Counted from the stretch's first letter, positions 23,716 to 35,907 are shown. The stretch: DNA of 64,000 nt from Sphaeroforma sirkka (GCA_001586965.3 LUCW03001835.1:1-64000), one strand, 5' to 3'. Notes: generated by a model from the letters alone, not told the origin. Program-made: numbers and translations.

Positions 23716-24449
23716 AATTTTTCTTCTTCTTCGGTATAGGAAGAATATCAGCCAAGTGGGACACGATAGAGGGGTCCACAACTGCTGCTGCCGCTAGCTC
23801 CTTCAAGAGCGCTTTAGTGCGGTTCAATTGGCGTCGAGATTGAGAGGATCCAACCACTCGTTGTCGAGTTATGGCGTCCTCAGCTTCGGCCCCAAGATTT
23901 GAGCTGAATGGAATGGCTTCTCCATCGATGGCGAAACCGAAATTTTCGGACAGGTCCAATACTTCCTTTCACTCCGGATTTGTGCTGGAGTGTCCTTTAG
24001 ATGTGGAGTTATAATGCCCCCCGACATTCGTATCCACGAATTTTCCAGCCTTTCGACGTTTATCCCCAATATTTGACGGCACGTGGGGGGGGGCAAGCTG
24101 GGGTCCTGAGCTTCACTCCTAGGTGATACACGGACGCTGGCGAGCCTTTCCGCGGTAGTAGATACCTCTTCTTCCAAGGCTTTAGGATCCGACGAGTCAT
24201 CCTCAGAATAATCCTCTGTACCAACCTCAGAATTTGCTTCCCCAACAGTATCCTCGGCAGGCTCAACTCCAGACAGGCTAGGTGTTTCCACAGGGACCTC
24301 AGGAACCTCGGCAGGCTTAGCAGGCTTAGAGCTAGCGGCTCCCTTGCCTTTAGAAGTACCCTTAGCCATAGTATTTGCTGGATAGTAAATCGATGTCAGA
24401 CAGTCTAGAAGCAGTACACTACTGTAACTACTAAATAACTGAAAAAATA

Positions 24450-25048
24450 TGTAAACTTCGATGGAAATTACTAGGTTTCAAACTATATTAAAATAAAATA
24501 CAATTTATTCAGTTAGGATTTATCAGTGGTAGCTTGTGTAAGAATGATCGGGACTGCCTCTTGTTAAGAGCCTAAATATCCTCGATCACACAGAGCGTAC
24601 CTCTAGCTGTTCTTTATTGAATAATTTTCACTAGATGTACTAAGTGTTCATGACCACTTGCCTAATTTGTAAATAGACATAATAACGTAAGTCACGTTAA
24701 TACATTAGCTGATATAAATAAAGTTCCATCTGAAGAAAAGTTAAAAAAAAAAAAAAAAAGACTTATTGGATTTTGGAGATTGGCGGGAGGACCAAAATCT
24801 ATAAGTAGTAGTTCGGAGATTATAAAATTTAGTTTATAATATCCTACATCTACTAATGTCTCAAATAGGTCCAAGTAGATGAGTCATACCAAATACTCAG
24901 GCTATTGGAGCCATCAAAGTGAATTTAGAACACTTTGGAAATATTGGAAAAAGAGCTTGTACTAAATTATTTAAAATACAAATAAAAAACCAATGTATTA
25001 TCTCAATTGATCTTGATATTTTAGACTGACCGGAGGCCGTATTTCTAC
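24450..25048 (-). repeat. Family A LTR (A2, 5'), full length
   Basis: It is 599 bases. On the plus strand it runs TGTAAACTTCGATGG to GTATTTCTAC. A minus-strand AATAAA lies at 24613-24618. A long A-run (around 24745) sits in the same position as in the other copies. It touches the inverted copy A3 directly at 25050, so this LTR separates two oppositely oriented family A bodies. Confidence 0.92.
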
Positions 25049-25051
25049 TAC

Positions 25052-27412
25052 ATGCTCTCTCGACTTGTGCCCGACTACCAGAAAACAGTCAAAGAGTTAT
25101 TAGCAACCGATTGGATGCTAAAAAAGAAATGGTTTAACCTCGCTCAATCACGATGGGGTCCATTTACTGTTGATATGTTCGCCGCAGAACATAACAAACA
25201 GGTTTCTGAATATAGATCGTTGACTCATCCTAAAGGTGATGCATTTCAGCTTGACTTATCAAAGCATAATGCGTGGGCTAACCCACCTTGTCAACTTATC
25301 GCACAGTTGTTAAATTATGTTAATATTACTAAATCTACCATTACGCTGTGTTGTCCCTTACGTAACTCCGACCCATGGATACGTGATTTAATTAATATGA
25401 TTCAAGACGAACCTATTTATGTCGACCGTGAAACCGACACGTTCTTATATCAGGGATCCTATTCTATTAAGAAGACGCCTTGGAAACACACCATTGTTTG
25501 TCGCATCGGTCCTGCAGGTACCACTAAATGGAAACCCTCAACCGAATTCTTAGCTAAACTAGAGGAGTCTAAAGAGTTTGAACAAAAGCTTAAGACTCGT
25601 ACAACACATGCACCCAACAAGATTGCAATCGAGGTAATGCCGATTGAAACGGCATTAGATCGTAAAAAACATGGAACTAGCTAAGGCCATGGATCAAAGA
25701 CTCAAAACTCTAAGAGAACCTGAAGCTCGCACTCAACTACTTAAAGCGCTGCTTAAAGAACAACCAGGAGTTGCGAAACAACTGAAGAAGATACTTCAAC
25801 AATCCAATGTTGTCAATTATGTATCTCAGGACTCTACCCCTCCTGATACTGAGGTTGCCCTTTCCAACAGGACTATGGTTCATCCAGCCAGCGTTACGCA
25901 GAATCTGACTGACTTAGAGGAGCTCGAAAGTAGAGTTAAAATTATACATAATTTAACGCATCGAGCATATGAGCATACTTATAAAATGGCTATTCGTGCA
26001 GGGCTTGATCACCCGGCGCTGAAAGAAACCATACGTGAAGTATACCGACGCTGTACTGATTGTGAAAAGAACCAGATCAAGCGATACGGTTGGGCACCCC
26101 TAAAAAGTGTGACAGAAGACCAACCGATGCGCCGAGTCATAGTTGATTTGGTTAAACTCCCGCGATCCAAGCATACTGGCGATGTATATATCTGTCATTT
26201 CTTATGTGTGGCTTCGAGCTATAACTTGCTTTATGCAATACCGAACAAACATCCACAAACAGTGGCAGAATTATGCTATCACGTCTTCAATGACTTCGGT
26301 TTCCCCGAGTACTATGTTCTGATAACGGTAGTGAGTTTTGTACCGACGTAATGGAGGCACTTATACTCGTATCAGGCATGACCCATAGGCGTGGTGTTCC
26401 TTACAAACCTCAAACGCAGGGTGCAAATGAGACACGTCATAGAGAACTTAAGAAACTCTTGCGTACCGCACTAGACGACGTTGAGGATATGTGGCCTTAT
26501 CATTTGAAATGGGTTCAGACTCAAATGAATAACTGCATGAATCCTCAAACTGGAACACTCCCGTTTCACTATTTCTTTGGCCGCTATAGTGAATTACAAG
26601 CAACGTTTGATAAAACTGCGCCCGAGAAACACGCTACCCCGTGGCTACAAAAGATCGAGCATATGCAGAACGTTGTTTACCCCTGTTTACTCGAGCACAA
26701 GAATCGCGTCCTACTTAAAGCGTATGACCGATGGAATAACACTAAGAACATTGTTCAGTTCAAAGTCGGCGATTACGTTAACATTATAAATCGAAACGCC
26801 AGCGTTACCGAACTCTCTTCTAAGACGATAGGACCTTTTGTTATTTCCTACCATGATGAGAAGAGTGATACTTACGAAGTGAATAACATTGATGGTACTA
26901 GCGCAACCAATCTAGGCACTCACCGTATCCCTACCTCCGAACTCTCATTCGCTCGCTCATTTGATTCTGATGTACCTGTTATGGAGTCACAAGTCAAAGA
27001 TATAATTGACAAAACATCCGAAGACGGTTACACTTACTACAAGACCCGTTTCATGGATGGGACAGTAGCTTGGCTAACCTCCGATGCATTTCGTGAATCT
27101 CGCGACTTTCTTCGTATCTTTAATAAGAAATGGAATAAGCGTTTACATAAGAACACACGAGATAAACGAAAAGGGTTTCCTCAGGTGACTACAAACCCTG
27201 ACGGATCTGAAATTCCCTATTTGCCACCTACTTCCTACGTGACTAAACTTTCTGATCTGCTTACCAACAGTGCAGAAAATTGTTCAAACTTACTTACTAA
27301 TGAAGAACAGCCTTTGGCTAATACCTTACCAAATAATAAACGTAAGGCGCCTACATCGGAAATGGTTACTGAACCAAATACTAAACGACATAGAGTACAA
27401 CATGAGTCTTGA
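25052..27412 (+). pseudogene. pol: A3 methylase-like and integrase region (fossil)
   Basis: The parts in order are the last bases of RNase H, the methylase-like domain (VDMFA, GDAF, WANPPC near 25150-25300), the linker, HHCC zinc module (about 25940-26080), DDE core (about 26130-26460), GPF module and chromodomain-like tail (about 26800-27180), and a C-terminal basic tail to 27412. Content is as in A1 and A2. Broken. Confidence 0.86.
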
Positions 27413-27538
27413 ACTCGTACATATAGGCACATACTTACTCGATAAGTCATGACCGAAACCTTTTTACTTTGGTTTTCGCTTTACCAACTAGATCGTATCT
27501 TAACGTACGTTCGTAGTTCTAAAAGCTACTGGGGGCTA

Positions 27539-28132
27539 TGTAGAGATACGGCCTCCGGTCAGTCTAAAATATCAAGATCAATTGAGATAATACATTGGTT
27601 TTTATTTGTATTTTATATAATTTAGTACAAGCTCTTTTCCAATATTTCCAAAATGTTCTAAATTCACTTTGATGGCTCCAATAGCCCTAGTATTTGGTAT
27701 GACTCATCTACTTGGACCTATTTGAGACATTAGTAGATGTAGGATATTATAAACAAAATTTTATAATCTCCGAACTACTACTTATAGATTTTGGTCCTCC
27801 CGCCAATCTCCAAAATCCAATAAGTCTTTTTCTTTTTTTAACTTTTCTTCAGATGGAACTTTATTTATATCAGCTAATGTATTAACGTGACTTACGTTAT
27901 TATGTCTACTTACAAATTAGACAAGTGGTCATGAACACTTAGTACTTCTAGTGAAAATTATTCAATAAAGAACAGCTAGAGGTATGCCCTGTGTGATCGA
28001 GGATATTTAGGCTCTTAACAAGGGGCAGTCCCGATCATTCTTACACAAGCTACCACTGCTAAATCCTAACTGACTAAATTGTATTTTAGTTTAATATAGT
28101 TTGAAACCTAGTAATTTCCATCGAAGTTTACA
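27539..28132 (+). repeat. Family A LTR (A3, 3')
   Basis: This 594-base LTR is read on the plus strand from TGTAGAGATACGG to CGAAGTTTACA. A G-rich polypurine-type tract (CTGGGGGCTA) lies just before it, as expected for a 3' LTR. AATAAA occurs at about 27964. Confidence 0.9.
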
Positions 28133-29193
28133 AAATAATATATGTCTATTTTTCCTGGCTATAAAAGAGCTGTTAGAAGTCTCAGCAGAAGTTGTAGATG
28201 ACATTGTTGTTGACATATAATCATGTTCTGCATCACTTTGTGTTGTATCAGGAAAGTGCTCCTTGCCCAGTTTAGTGCGCACACGACCATTGTAGTGGCG
28301 CATCTTATCAAAAGGTGCGAAACCATTCCAGTTAGCTAATAACTTACGAACACACTTCATATTTGGTTGGCCTATAAACGTATCACACGATCTGTCATTA
28401 ACCTCTAATCGCATAATAAATACTTCTACTCGTGTTGGTGTGGTACCTGGTGAGGGTACACTAGAATGTGCTGGTGTTTCTGGTGTTTCTCTTGTTCGGC
28501 GAATCTGGTTTTGTAATATTGGCGTGATAGTATTGAGTAGGACTTGGCGAGTTGAAGCCGACATTGGTGTCTCTTTTACCGTAGTAGAATTCAGCACAAT
28601 GCTTCTAATATTGGCCAAATCCCTTCTAGCCTGTGGATCGAGTCTGGTTACAGGCTCTACGCAACTCTGGGTTGGTGGTGTAAACGATGGAAGCTTTACA
28701 GCCTTCACACGCGTTTGCCCCAACTTTGTTGTATATAGCTGTTCGTCTTTATAATGATGTGCTGCAATTTTATAGCGCGCACGTACTTTAGTTCTTTCGT
28801 ATTCTCCATCGTGCGCTTGATTGTACTTTTCTTGCCAGCATCAAGTACCAGAATATTTAGTTGTACATCCCTCACTTTAGGATTACTAGAAAGACCTAGT
28901 CCGGCGTTGCGCAGATCCTCACCATACGTATCATCGTGATTTGTACATATACACTGTTGTCTCGCTGGAAAATGATTAGGTACATAATACAGTTGTGTTG
29001 TATTTGACCACTGCAATTCAGGGCGCGGCATCGCGTTAACACCAGAATATGACCTACCACCTTTCCATATTAAGTCCGACATTGAGAAATGTTTAGCGTT
29101 TAGGTTCAGATTTTCAGTCGCATATATAAGTGATAAAATATCATACTGACTCAAATCAGGAAATAAAGCTTTAATCCATTTCTTTCGTCTCAA
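28133..29193 (-). CDS. Unrecognised minus-strand coding-like region
   Basis: Two open stretches on the minus strand lie back to back. The front one (28705-29193, about 160 codons) includes KKWIKALFPDLSQYDILSLI and a CICTNHDD patch. The rear one (28133-28723) has a Thr/Pro/Ser-rich linker and VRKLLANWNGFAPFDKMRHYNGRV. They lie in different frames and overlap, so this is either a gene with an intron or a broken gene. The rear stretch is cut by the A3 LTR end at 28132. I recognise no family; both hypothetical host gene and mobile-element protein remain possible. Confidence 0.45.
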
Positions 29194-29409
29194 CGTTTGT
29201 TTTGCAGTTGCTAATGCTAAAAAAAAGTGGTCACCTAGCTGTATACATCGCTATTCGTTACTAACCATACACACCGTCCCAACAGACAAAGGATTGCGGA
29301 CAGTGCTTATTCCATTTCGTCGTGGCCGGGTCTCACTGTCACTGTCAGTGACAGTGTCCATGCTATTCACTTGGTGTTGCAGCATGAGATCTTGAAAATA
29401 TTTTTGTGA

Positions 29410-29688
29410 TTAAATTTCAAACTTAAGTTGTCGCTGTATCGGAGGGCATATACACCCTTCACAGAAAGGATCACGATTCTTTGCGAAGCAGCACCCCCTA
29501 GTAGTCCCGAAGCTTGTGTTTTTATGATGGTCAACTAGCTCATCACCCTTTCTGCATATTGGATCGCATACACTATGCCACTTTTATTTACAAAGTACGC
29601 ATATGCGTGTCTCTGATATAGGTATAACTGCAAGGAGACACGGTCTACACTCTTGTTTACGAGTTAGCCAATGAGGTAATTTAGACAT
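29410..29688 (-). pseudogene. Cys-rich coding-like stretch, interrupted
   Basis: Read on the minus strand from an ATG at 29688, about 92 codons show repeated cysteine pairs: CRPC, CVLC, a C-x3-C pair, then HH and further CC, CEGC and CPP motifs. It is interrupted internally. The spacing is loosely like the zinc-binding Cys-rich domain at the end of piggyBac-type transposases, but no catalytic domain was found next to it. It lies about 220 bases upstream of the coding-like region at 28133-29193 in the same orientation and could be its lost 5' part. Identity unknown. Confidence 0.35.
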
Positions 29689-30735
29689 TAATTTAGATCA
29701 GAGGTGTATTGTGAATGTGTATGAACAAGCTAAACACGCAAACATATAAGCTACTATGTTTGTATGTATATATACACGTGTGTTATTATTCACAATCAGT
29801 TCTGGCTTGAACTGATAAGAGACTACCTAAAAAATATGACGGACAAATATAGAGTCCGAGTTGAAAATGCCAATGTTTAATGTTCACGGCTCCTATTGTT
29901 GGTACGATCTTAAGGCGAGACAATACTTCCCTTGTAGTCGCATCAAGTTTTAATAATTTTAATGGGTTACTAAAATAAGACAGAGTGAAAAACTGCACTC
30001 AAACAAAAGTCCCGCGAGCAGAAGGGATTCAACAATAAAGGTGGGCGGTAAGTTGACAATATGTAAAGATGTAGAATGAAAATTACTGGCATATTTTATA
30101 CACAACCTATGTAATCCTGGAAACTGTGGAGTAGAAAGGTATCCTTGTTGATATTTCTACATATCTCTATACTACAAAAAGGAAATACGTTTTAAATATA
30201 TGCAAAGTCTGCATATTTAGAGCAAACTTAATGGAGAAGACCAGATTTTTTTTTTGATATGTTGAACTCGGCTAGCACAAAGAAGAAAAGATTTGGAAAA
30301 GCTCATTCGATAACACCTTTTTACAGTGCCATGTGCACTGCCCATCAAATACTTCCCAAGACAACAGGTAAAGACGGTCCGATTATATTACTCAGTTTAT
30401 GCTTGAGTGTTCTCTTTATGTCGAGGTTTCGAAGTACGTTTTCTTCGTTGGTGTGGCGTTACGCACTTATTGTAGTTCGATAATGCTGTATAGGGGGGTT
30501 GTAACATGGCGTGTTTTGATCATCGCTTTGTTATGTCTTGCGTGTTCAATATAGGGTATTTATGGATGTATAGCGTCCATAAATATCACATACCGATGAC
30601 AGATGAAAGCGTGAACGTTATGTGAAAATTTTAGAATGTAGTAGCTGGCGTAATAAGCCTCAAATGAAAATGTAATATGCTATGTGATAATTTATACAGA
30701 TACAATATATATTTGTTCATATAAAAAGCCAGAAC
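29689..30735. other. Unassigned AT-rich DNA
   Basis: No gene can be supported. A 10-base inverted repeat (TATTTATGGA / TCCATAAATA, 30557-30585) is the only structure noted. The region ends at the target duplication GAAC of a solo LTR. Confidence 0.5.
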
Positions 30736-31335
30736 TGTAAACTTCGATGGATCTTTCTATGTTTTAAACTATGTTATATAAATTAAAATACAATTTAAGT
30801 CAGTTAGGATTTAGCAGTGGTAGTTTGTGTAAGAATGATCGGGACTGCCTCTTGTTAAGAGCCTAAATATCCTCGATCACACAGGGCGTACCTCTAGCTG
30901 TTCTCTATTGAATAATTTTCACTAGAAGTACTAGGTGTTCATGACCACATGCCTAATTTGTAGATAGACATAATAACGTAAGTCACGTTAATACATTGGC
31001 TAATATAAATTATTTTCATCTGAAGAAAAGTTAAAATAAGAGGAAGACTTATTGGATTTTTGGAGATCGGCGGGAAGACCAAAACCTGTAAGTAGTGGTT
31101 CAGAGATTATAAAATTTAGTTCATAGTATCCTACATCTACTATCGTCTCAAATAGATCCAAGTAAATTAGTCATACCAAATACTCAGGCTATTGGAGCCA
31201 TCAAAGTGAATTTAGAACACTTTGAAAATATTGGAAAAAGAATTTGTATTTAATTATTTTAAATACAATTAAAAACCAATATGTTATCTCATTTGATCTT
31301 GATAGTTTAGACTGACCGGAGACCGTATTTCTACA
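30736..31335 (-). repeat. Solo family A LTR with target-site duplication
   Basis: This 600-base LTR runs TGTAAACTTCGATGG to GTATTTCTACA. It is flanked by GAAC on both sides (30732-30735 and 31336-31339), a 4-base target duplication. No internal sequence is left, so it is the product of LTR-LTR recombination. It differs from the A1-A3 LTRs at many scattered positions and is therefore an older insertion. Confidence 0.93.
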
Positions 31336-33936
31336 GAACAGTGTAATCACCACAAGTAGTCCCAAAATGTGTATCGGCTGCGTACAGATAGCCACCAAAA
31401 AGTACTATAAAAAATGATACCATTATATCGGATGAACGAAATCCTCTCCATTCCTACGACAGAAGCAAATTTTTGTTGCTTCTCAATACTTTTTTTTTGC
31501 CACTGCAGAATATTCATATCACACTGTAGAGGGTGCTGTTGGATCAGCGATGAGACGGGTTGTGGCTTGCACGATAAAAAAGCGACTTCACGACATGATC
31601 CTGTACGTCCTTTATCATATTGGACTACAGAAGGTACGTGTAAAATGATAAATAGGGTGCCATGAATGCCTGCTATTGGTACGTTGTCGTGTGCTACAGC
31701 TATTAATTCACCTGTCAACCTTCCGGGAGTTCAAGGCTCGATGATATCATACCGATCAATTGCAACCGAATCAACATAACATCTTTTAGGCAACCCAGGT
31801 ACACGGCTTACACTGTGCCTTTTAAAACTGATATGAAAACTTAATTTCTTTGAGGGATACTTATCCCTGAGTATACTTTAATATACCACTTGCGAACTTC
31901 CCATACCTAAAAATGGGTTAGATAGTGTGAAAGTACGATTGCATCATGCACAATTTTGAGGGCCTCGAGTGGGCCTAATATAAGCCGAGTGGGCCCAACA
32001 TGAACAACACGTGTTTTGATAATATTTTGTAATATAATATTAAACATTGGAAGCACTGCCCTGGTTTTCACCTCATTTTTTTTTTTTTTTTTGCAGTATG
32101 TGTGGAAGATGGGAGCCATCATCCGCTTGCACATACGTTGCCCCAGGTTTATTTAGTCGTCATGCGGTATCGGATCATCAGAGTATACGTTCATTTCCGT
32201 TCCATTGCGTAGCTTCCCCAGACCTCGAGTGTTTGTCCATGCACAAATTGATAACATTATTCCGTGTATCCCTACAAAATATATAGGGCTTTATTTTATA
32301 TTATAGGTGCCACAGTAATTTGGTCTTCAATAAGGCAATAGAGAGGAGTATACAATTGTACGTTTAGACGTTTTACCATTTTATTTGTATAGCCTTTGCT
32401 TGTTTTGTACGCATCCGCCTCGACGCGGCAAGGGTAACTCCCACAACCGTTGTCACTCGTGTGCGACCCATTTGAAAGCTTTGACCTTGGGTCCCATTCC
32501 TATGATATTGGGTGGGAATTCTTATGTTTGTTTTAGGAGATTCATCTTATTAATATGACAATTCTCTCTTGCATGCGTATTGTACATTTTATTTCCGCCC
32601 AACTGAAAGTCAAGGTTCTCGACCTTGTCAGTCACACCAGTTTGTATTTTTTTATTACCCTTCTAGTATCATGGCTAAAAAACACCTTGATCTACATTAC
32701 TCAGTATTCCTTTGTATCAATCGCTTCCCCGTCAGCATAACTAATACATGGCAAGATTTTGAGTAAAGCTGATACGATCGATATACAGTAGACGAATCCT
32801 CGGAATTCTAAACCTCTACAATAATTGACTGTAGGTGTACTGACGTAAATAACATTTCAACCTGTATGTCAGTCCATTAACTGTCTAAAAAGCGAATCAA
32901 ATCCACCTGGATTTTCTGATCCAAATTTGCGATCAATGTAGAACTTCTACCGTGTATGTTGCAATCAAAAGATTACATCGTGACGATGAAAATGCTCTAT
33001 TCTGCGGGTCTATACCACCGAATGAGTACCATGATGAAAAAATCAGTCGTACAAAGCGTTCAATTGCTTGTACTCTCACTGAATTATCAAGGTGGCTACA
33101 GATAACACTGAATTGCTCAAGACGGTGATTTAGATAGAAATCAATAATGGACGCTAAAACAATTTCACCAGGCAATTCTCCAGTCTTGACGTTAAATTAT
33201 GTGCATAAGATGTCTAAACATGTATCGGAATGTTCAAATCGCCCTCAATTCAATGAAAGCTGTGATCCTGACTTGATTTTGCACCGTTTGATTATTTGTA
33301 CGTACCAAGTTGTCTTGAAAGGATGAAATAGTTTAACTGCCAAATATACGGCAAGTGTCCCGGCCAATTTTTTGTTTATTGTGTAAAGGGCAGATACCAA
33401 AGTATAAAGAAGTACCCACATAAAAAATTCAATATATTAGTCCTACCCAAATGGCAGCACATTTTACAGACAGAAACGTTTCTGATCAACGACGGAATAA
33501 TCGAATATTGCATTATTGGACAAACACAAATCTTTAGCTAGATAATTCAGAGCCTGCGCATTTATTTGTATCACTTTATTCAATTTCAGGAGGATATGCA
33601 GATATACAATTCAACTGATAAACAAAGTAGTTATACGTTTGAACTTCACCTATGTTTACATTTTTCTTACAAACCAATGATTATTGTCTCATAGGTATGA
33701 CAGCCTTTTAGTGAACGAAGTTGCTAGTTGTTCTTGTACGTTTATAATGAACTACTCGTAAACCATCTTTCATTGGAAACTTCAAATTCAAGATTAGTAC
33801 AATTTTTTCAGTAGTCAGCACGTACGATAGCAAAAACAATGCACCCCAGTACAGCCACTAAGTTGACTATATGGAAAAAATATATGATACAAAAAGCTTG
33901 TTCCATTGACACAAATTGTTGTAATGTGAAGACACT
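31336..33936. other. Unassigned DNA with coding-like scraps
   Basis: No gene is firm. On the minus strand, 31347-31718 (123 codons, VAHDNVPIAGIHGTLFIILH) and 32933-33175 (80 codons, VRVQAIERFVRLIFSSWYS) have protein-like composition, but neither is recognised and both lack context. They may be remains of older elements. The rest is AT-rich. Confidence 0.4.
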
Positions 33937-34538
33937 CCAATAGTGTATTAAACTGGAGGCATACACCTTTGGTTTAATCTACAAACTACCCGGAAAGAAC
34001 CCACACTGGTTGGTAGGATTTGGGTATATGTAGTCTATTATATGACCGACCCTGAGTTTGAGTGATTATTTTCTCACCTATTTTCTCACCGGCATATATG
34101 GCACGCCATATTTCGCGCATAAATGAAATGACACAAAATGGAATTTGCCCAAATTTAAGGTATTAAACAATCGCGAATCCAGCGTGTCTGGCAAGGTGCA
34201 AGCCTCCGACACTTAATCGTCTGAAGAGCCTGATTTGCCAATAGTGTATTAAACTGGAGGCATACACCTTTGGTTTAATCTACAAACTACCCGGAAAGAA
34301 CCCACACTGGTTGGTAGGATTTGGGTATATGTAGTCTATTATATGACCGACCCTGAGTTTGAGTGATTATTTTCTCACCTATTTTCTCACCGGCATATAT
34401 GGCACGCCATATTTCGCGCATAAATGAAATGACACAAAATGGAATTTGCCCAAATTTAAGGTATTAAACAATCGCGAATCCAGCGTGTCTGGCAAGGTGC
34501 AAGCCTCCGACACTTAATCGTCTGAAGAGCCTGATTTT
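33937..34538. repeat. Perfect 301-base tandem duplication
   Basis: The units 33937-34237 and 34238-34538 appear identical base for base by eye. Each begins CCAATAGTGTATTAAACTGG and ends GAAGAGCCTGATTT. They contain no coding frame and no similarity to the LTR families. Identity this high means a recent duplication or an assembly effect. Confidence 0.93.
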
Positions 34539-35094
34539 GGATTGAAGTTGCGTGGGGCCATTATTTATAGCGAGTTTGCATAGAAAAATAGGGTGATTAA
34601 GTTTCAAAAACTATATTGAAGACATTCATGTCTAAGTCTATTGGCTCGATTTGGATTTTCCTTATATATTACGTACTATATACACGAGTCTAATGTTCTC
34701 GAATTGGCAAATGTAATTTGCAAGCAAATGTATTTTTAAATACTTTCCTTTCATGTCAAGAATCTCCGTTCTCAAATACGAATGAGTTTGTTAATCATCA
34801 TGCGGTATATTATCAATTATACTATCTAGTCCTTTAATCAGATGATCATATGCAGTATCTTGGTACGTTGGCTGCGGAAATTTGCCCTTCTGTGTCAATC
34901 GGGAACCTAAATCGTGATTTGCATATATTGACCGTGTTTCATTCTTCATAAGAATACGCCATTGGTGGACCCTTCAGAATGTCAGAAGTATATCACCCTT
35001 TGGTAAATATGAACAAATCAACAATACAGGCTGTCAGGTGACGTTACTAACATGTATGCCTGTGAAGATTTAATGTCATAGAAAAACAAGGTTG

Positions 35095-35460
35095 GTTTGC
35101 CCACTTCATATACACTGAATTGATCGTCGTTACTTGCTAGTTGTCAAATATAGGAAACCACCTTGCAGATATTAAATTACAAGCTTTGAGTTCTGCCACA
35201 TGCTGCTAAGTGCCTGTTTGCAGACTGTTCAACGCCAAGAATATATTAAACGAACAAATGATTTCAGTTCTCAAAACACAATGCCGGGTTACACATTTCC
35301 TATATACTGAATTGATTGTCCTTATTTGACGGTTGCTTGCTAGTTGTCAAATATGGGAAACACGTATCGCAGATTTTCAATTGCACTTTGAAGTTCTACC
35401 ACATACTATTTTAAGTGTCCGCTTGCAGACTGTTCAACGCCAAAAATATAATGAACAAAT
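35095..35460. repeat. Diverged tandem repeat of about 190 bases
   Basis: Two consecutive segments share blocks such as ATACTGAATTGAT, TTGCTAGTTGTCAAATA, TTCTACCACAT and GCAGACTGTTCAACGCCAA, separated by substitutions and small length changes. It is much older than the 301-base duplication. No function is visible. Confidence 0.75.
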
Positions 35461-35831
35461 ACTTGGTTTTAAACCAAAAGATCACAGACACTGTCTCTTG
35501 TAAAGTGTGATATATGTTACAGTAGCAAGAATACACTTGCGCATGTAATTTAAAAATAGTAAGAAAGAGCCGCCTTATACAAAGAAGCAGATCTTGTATG
35601 ACTTCAAATAAAATAAAGAATTGTGACCTATTTGTCTAAAATACGAGTTTATCATTACGGGAAGGTACTGAGACATGGTACACTTGCAATTTCACGATAG
35701 AAACTACAAAGGTAAATATTCGGTATAAACAGTCAGTCGTAAAAAATATAATTGCCGAATGGGTGACTGTGTCCAGGTTCGTGGCGGCTTGCTCAATGTC
35801 TTGCAAACGATCAACTAAAAGCCTAGCGAAC

Positions 35832-35903
35832 TACAAATAAAAACCAATGTATTATCTCAATTGATCTTGATATTTTAGACTGACCGGAGGCCGTATTTCT
35901 ACA
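35832..35903 (-). repeat. Family A LTR end fragment
   Basis: It matches the last 72 bases of the family A LTR on the plus strand, TACAAATAAAAACC to GTATTTCTACA. The rest of that LTR is absent; family X LTR-like sequence follows within a few bases. Confidence 0.85.
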
Positions 35904-35907
35904 ACAC

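Larger units (their letters stand above)
22251..23801. repeat. 0.77 kb tandem duplication inside A2 gag
   Basis: Two adjacent units of 774 and 777 bases are almost identical and differ mainly by one extra triplet. The unit borders fall at the word CCTTCAAG, which in A1 occurs twice about 770 bases apart around a single copy of the unit. This points to slippage or unequal exchange at that 8-base microhomology. Confidence 0.92.
21559..24369 (-). pseudogene. gag: A2 gag region with internal duplication (fossil)
   Basis: The start is MAKGTSKGKG at 24369. The acidic N-terminal part is followed by a long charged central part, a Cys/His cluster (CKKC, CATC) near 21600-21770, and the protease side. 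The central part is present twice in tandem (22251-23801), which lengthens gag by about 258 codons compared with A1. Broken in a few places. Confidence 0.85.
17060..25048 (-). mobile_element. Family A LTR retrotransposon copy A2 (fossil)
   Basis: This is the best-preserved family A copy, on the minus strand: 5' LTR 24450-25048, gag 21559-24369, protease and pol 17331-21549, and the right part of the shared middle LTR as its 3' LTR (17060-17203). It is broken in roughly six to ten places, but its largest piece is a 685-codon stretch. It contains a 0.77 kb tandem duplication inside gag that A1 lacks. Its near-identity with A1 and A3 indicates recent activity or recent segmental copying. Confidence 0.92.
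25050..28132 (+). mobile_element. Inverted 3' half of family A, copy A3 (fossil)
   Basis: This plus-strand fragment begins abruptly at the end of RNase H and runs through the methylase-like domain and integrase to a full 3' LTR (27539-28132). It is the reverse complement of A2 from about 17204 to 19700, at very high identity. gag, protease and reverse transcriptase are missing. Broken by truncation plus a few disruptions. Confidence 0.9.

Noticed and set aside
29334-29356. Palindrome CACTGTCAC...GTGACAGTG
   Set aside because: Short and isolated; a simple repeat of CTGTCA is enough to explain it.
29410-29688. Assignment as a piggyBac transposase end
   Set aside because: Only the cysteine spacing is suggestive; no DDD catalytic domain, terminal repeats or TTAA duplication was found nearby.
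33937-34538. CRISPR-like or satellite array
   Set aside because: Only two long identical units with no spacers; the organism is eukaryotic.
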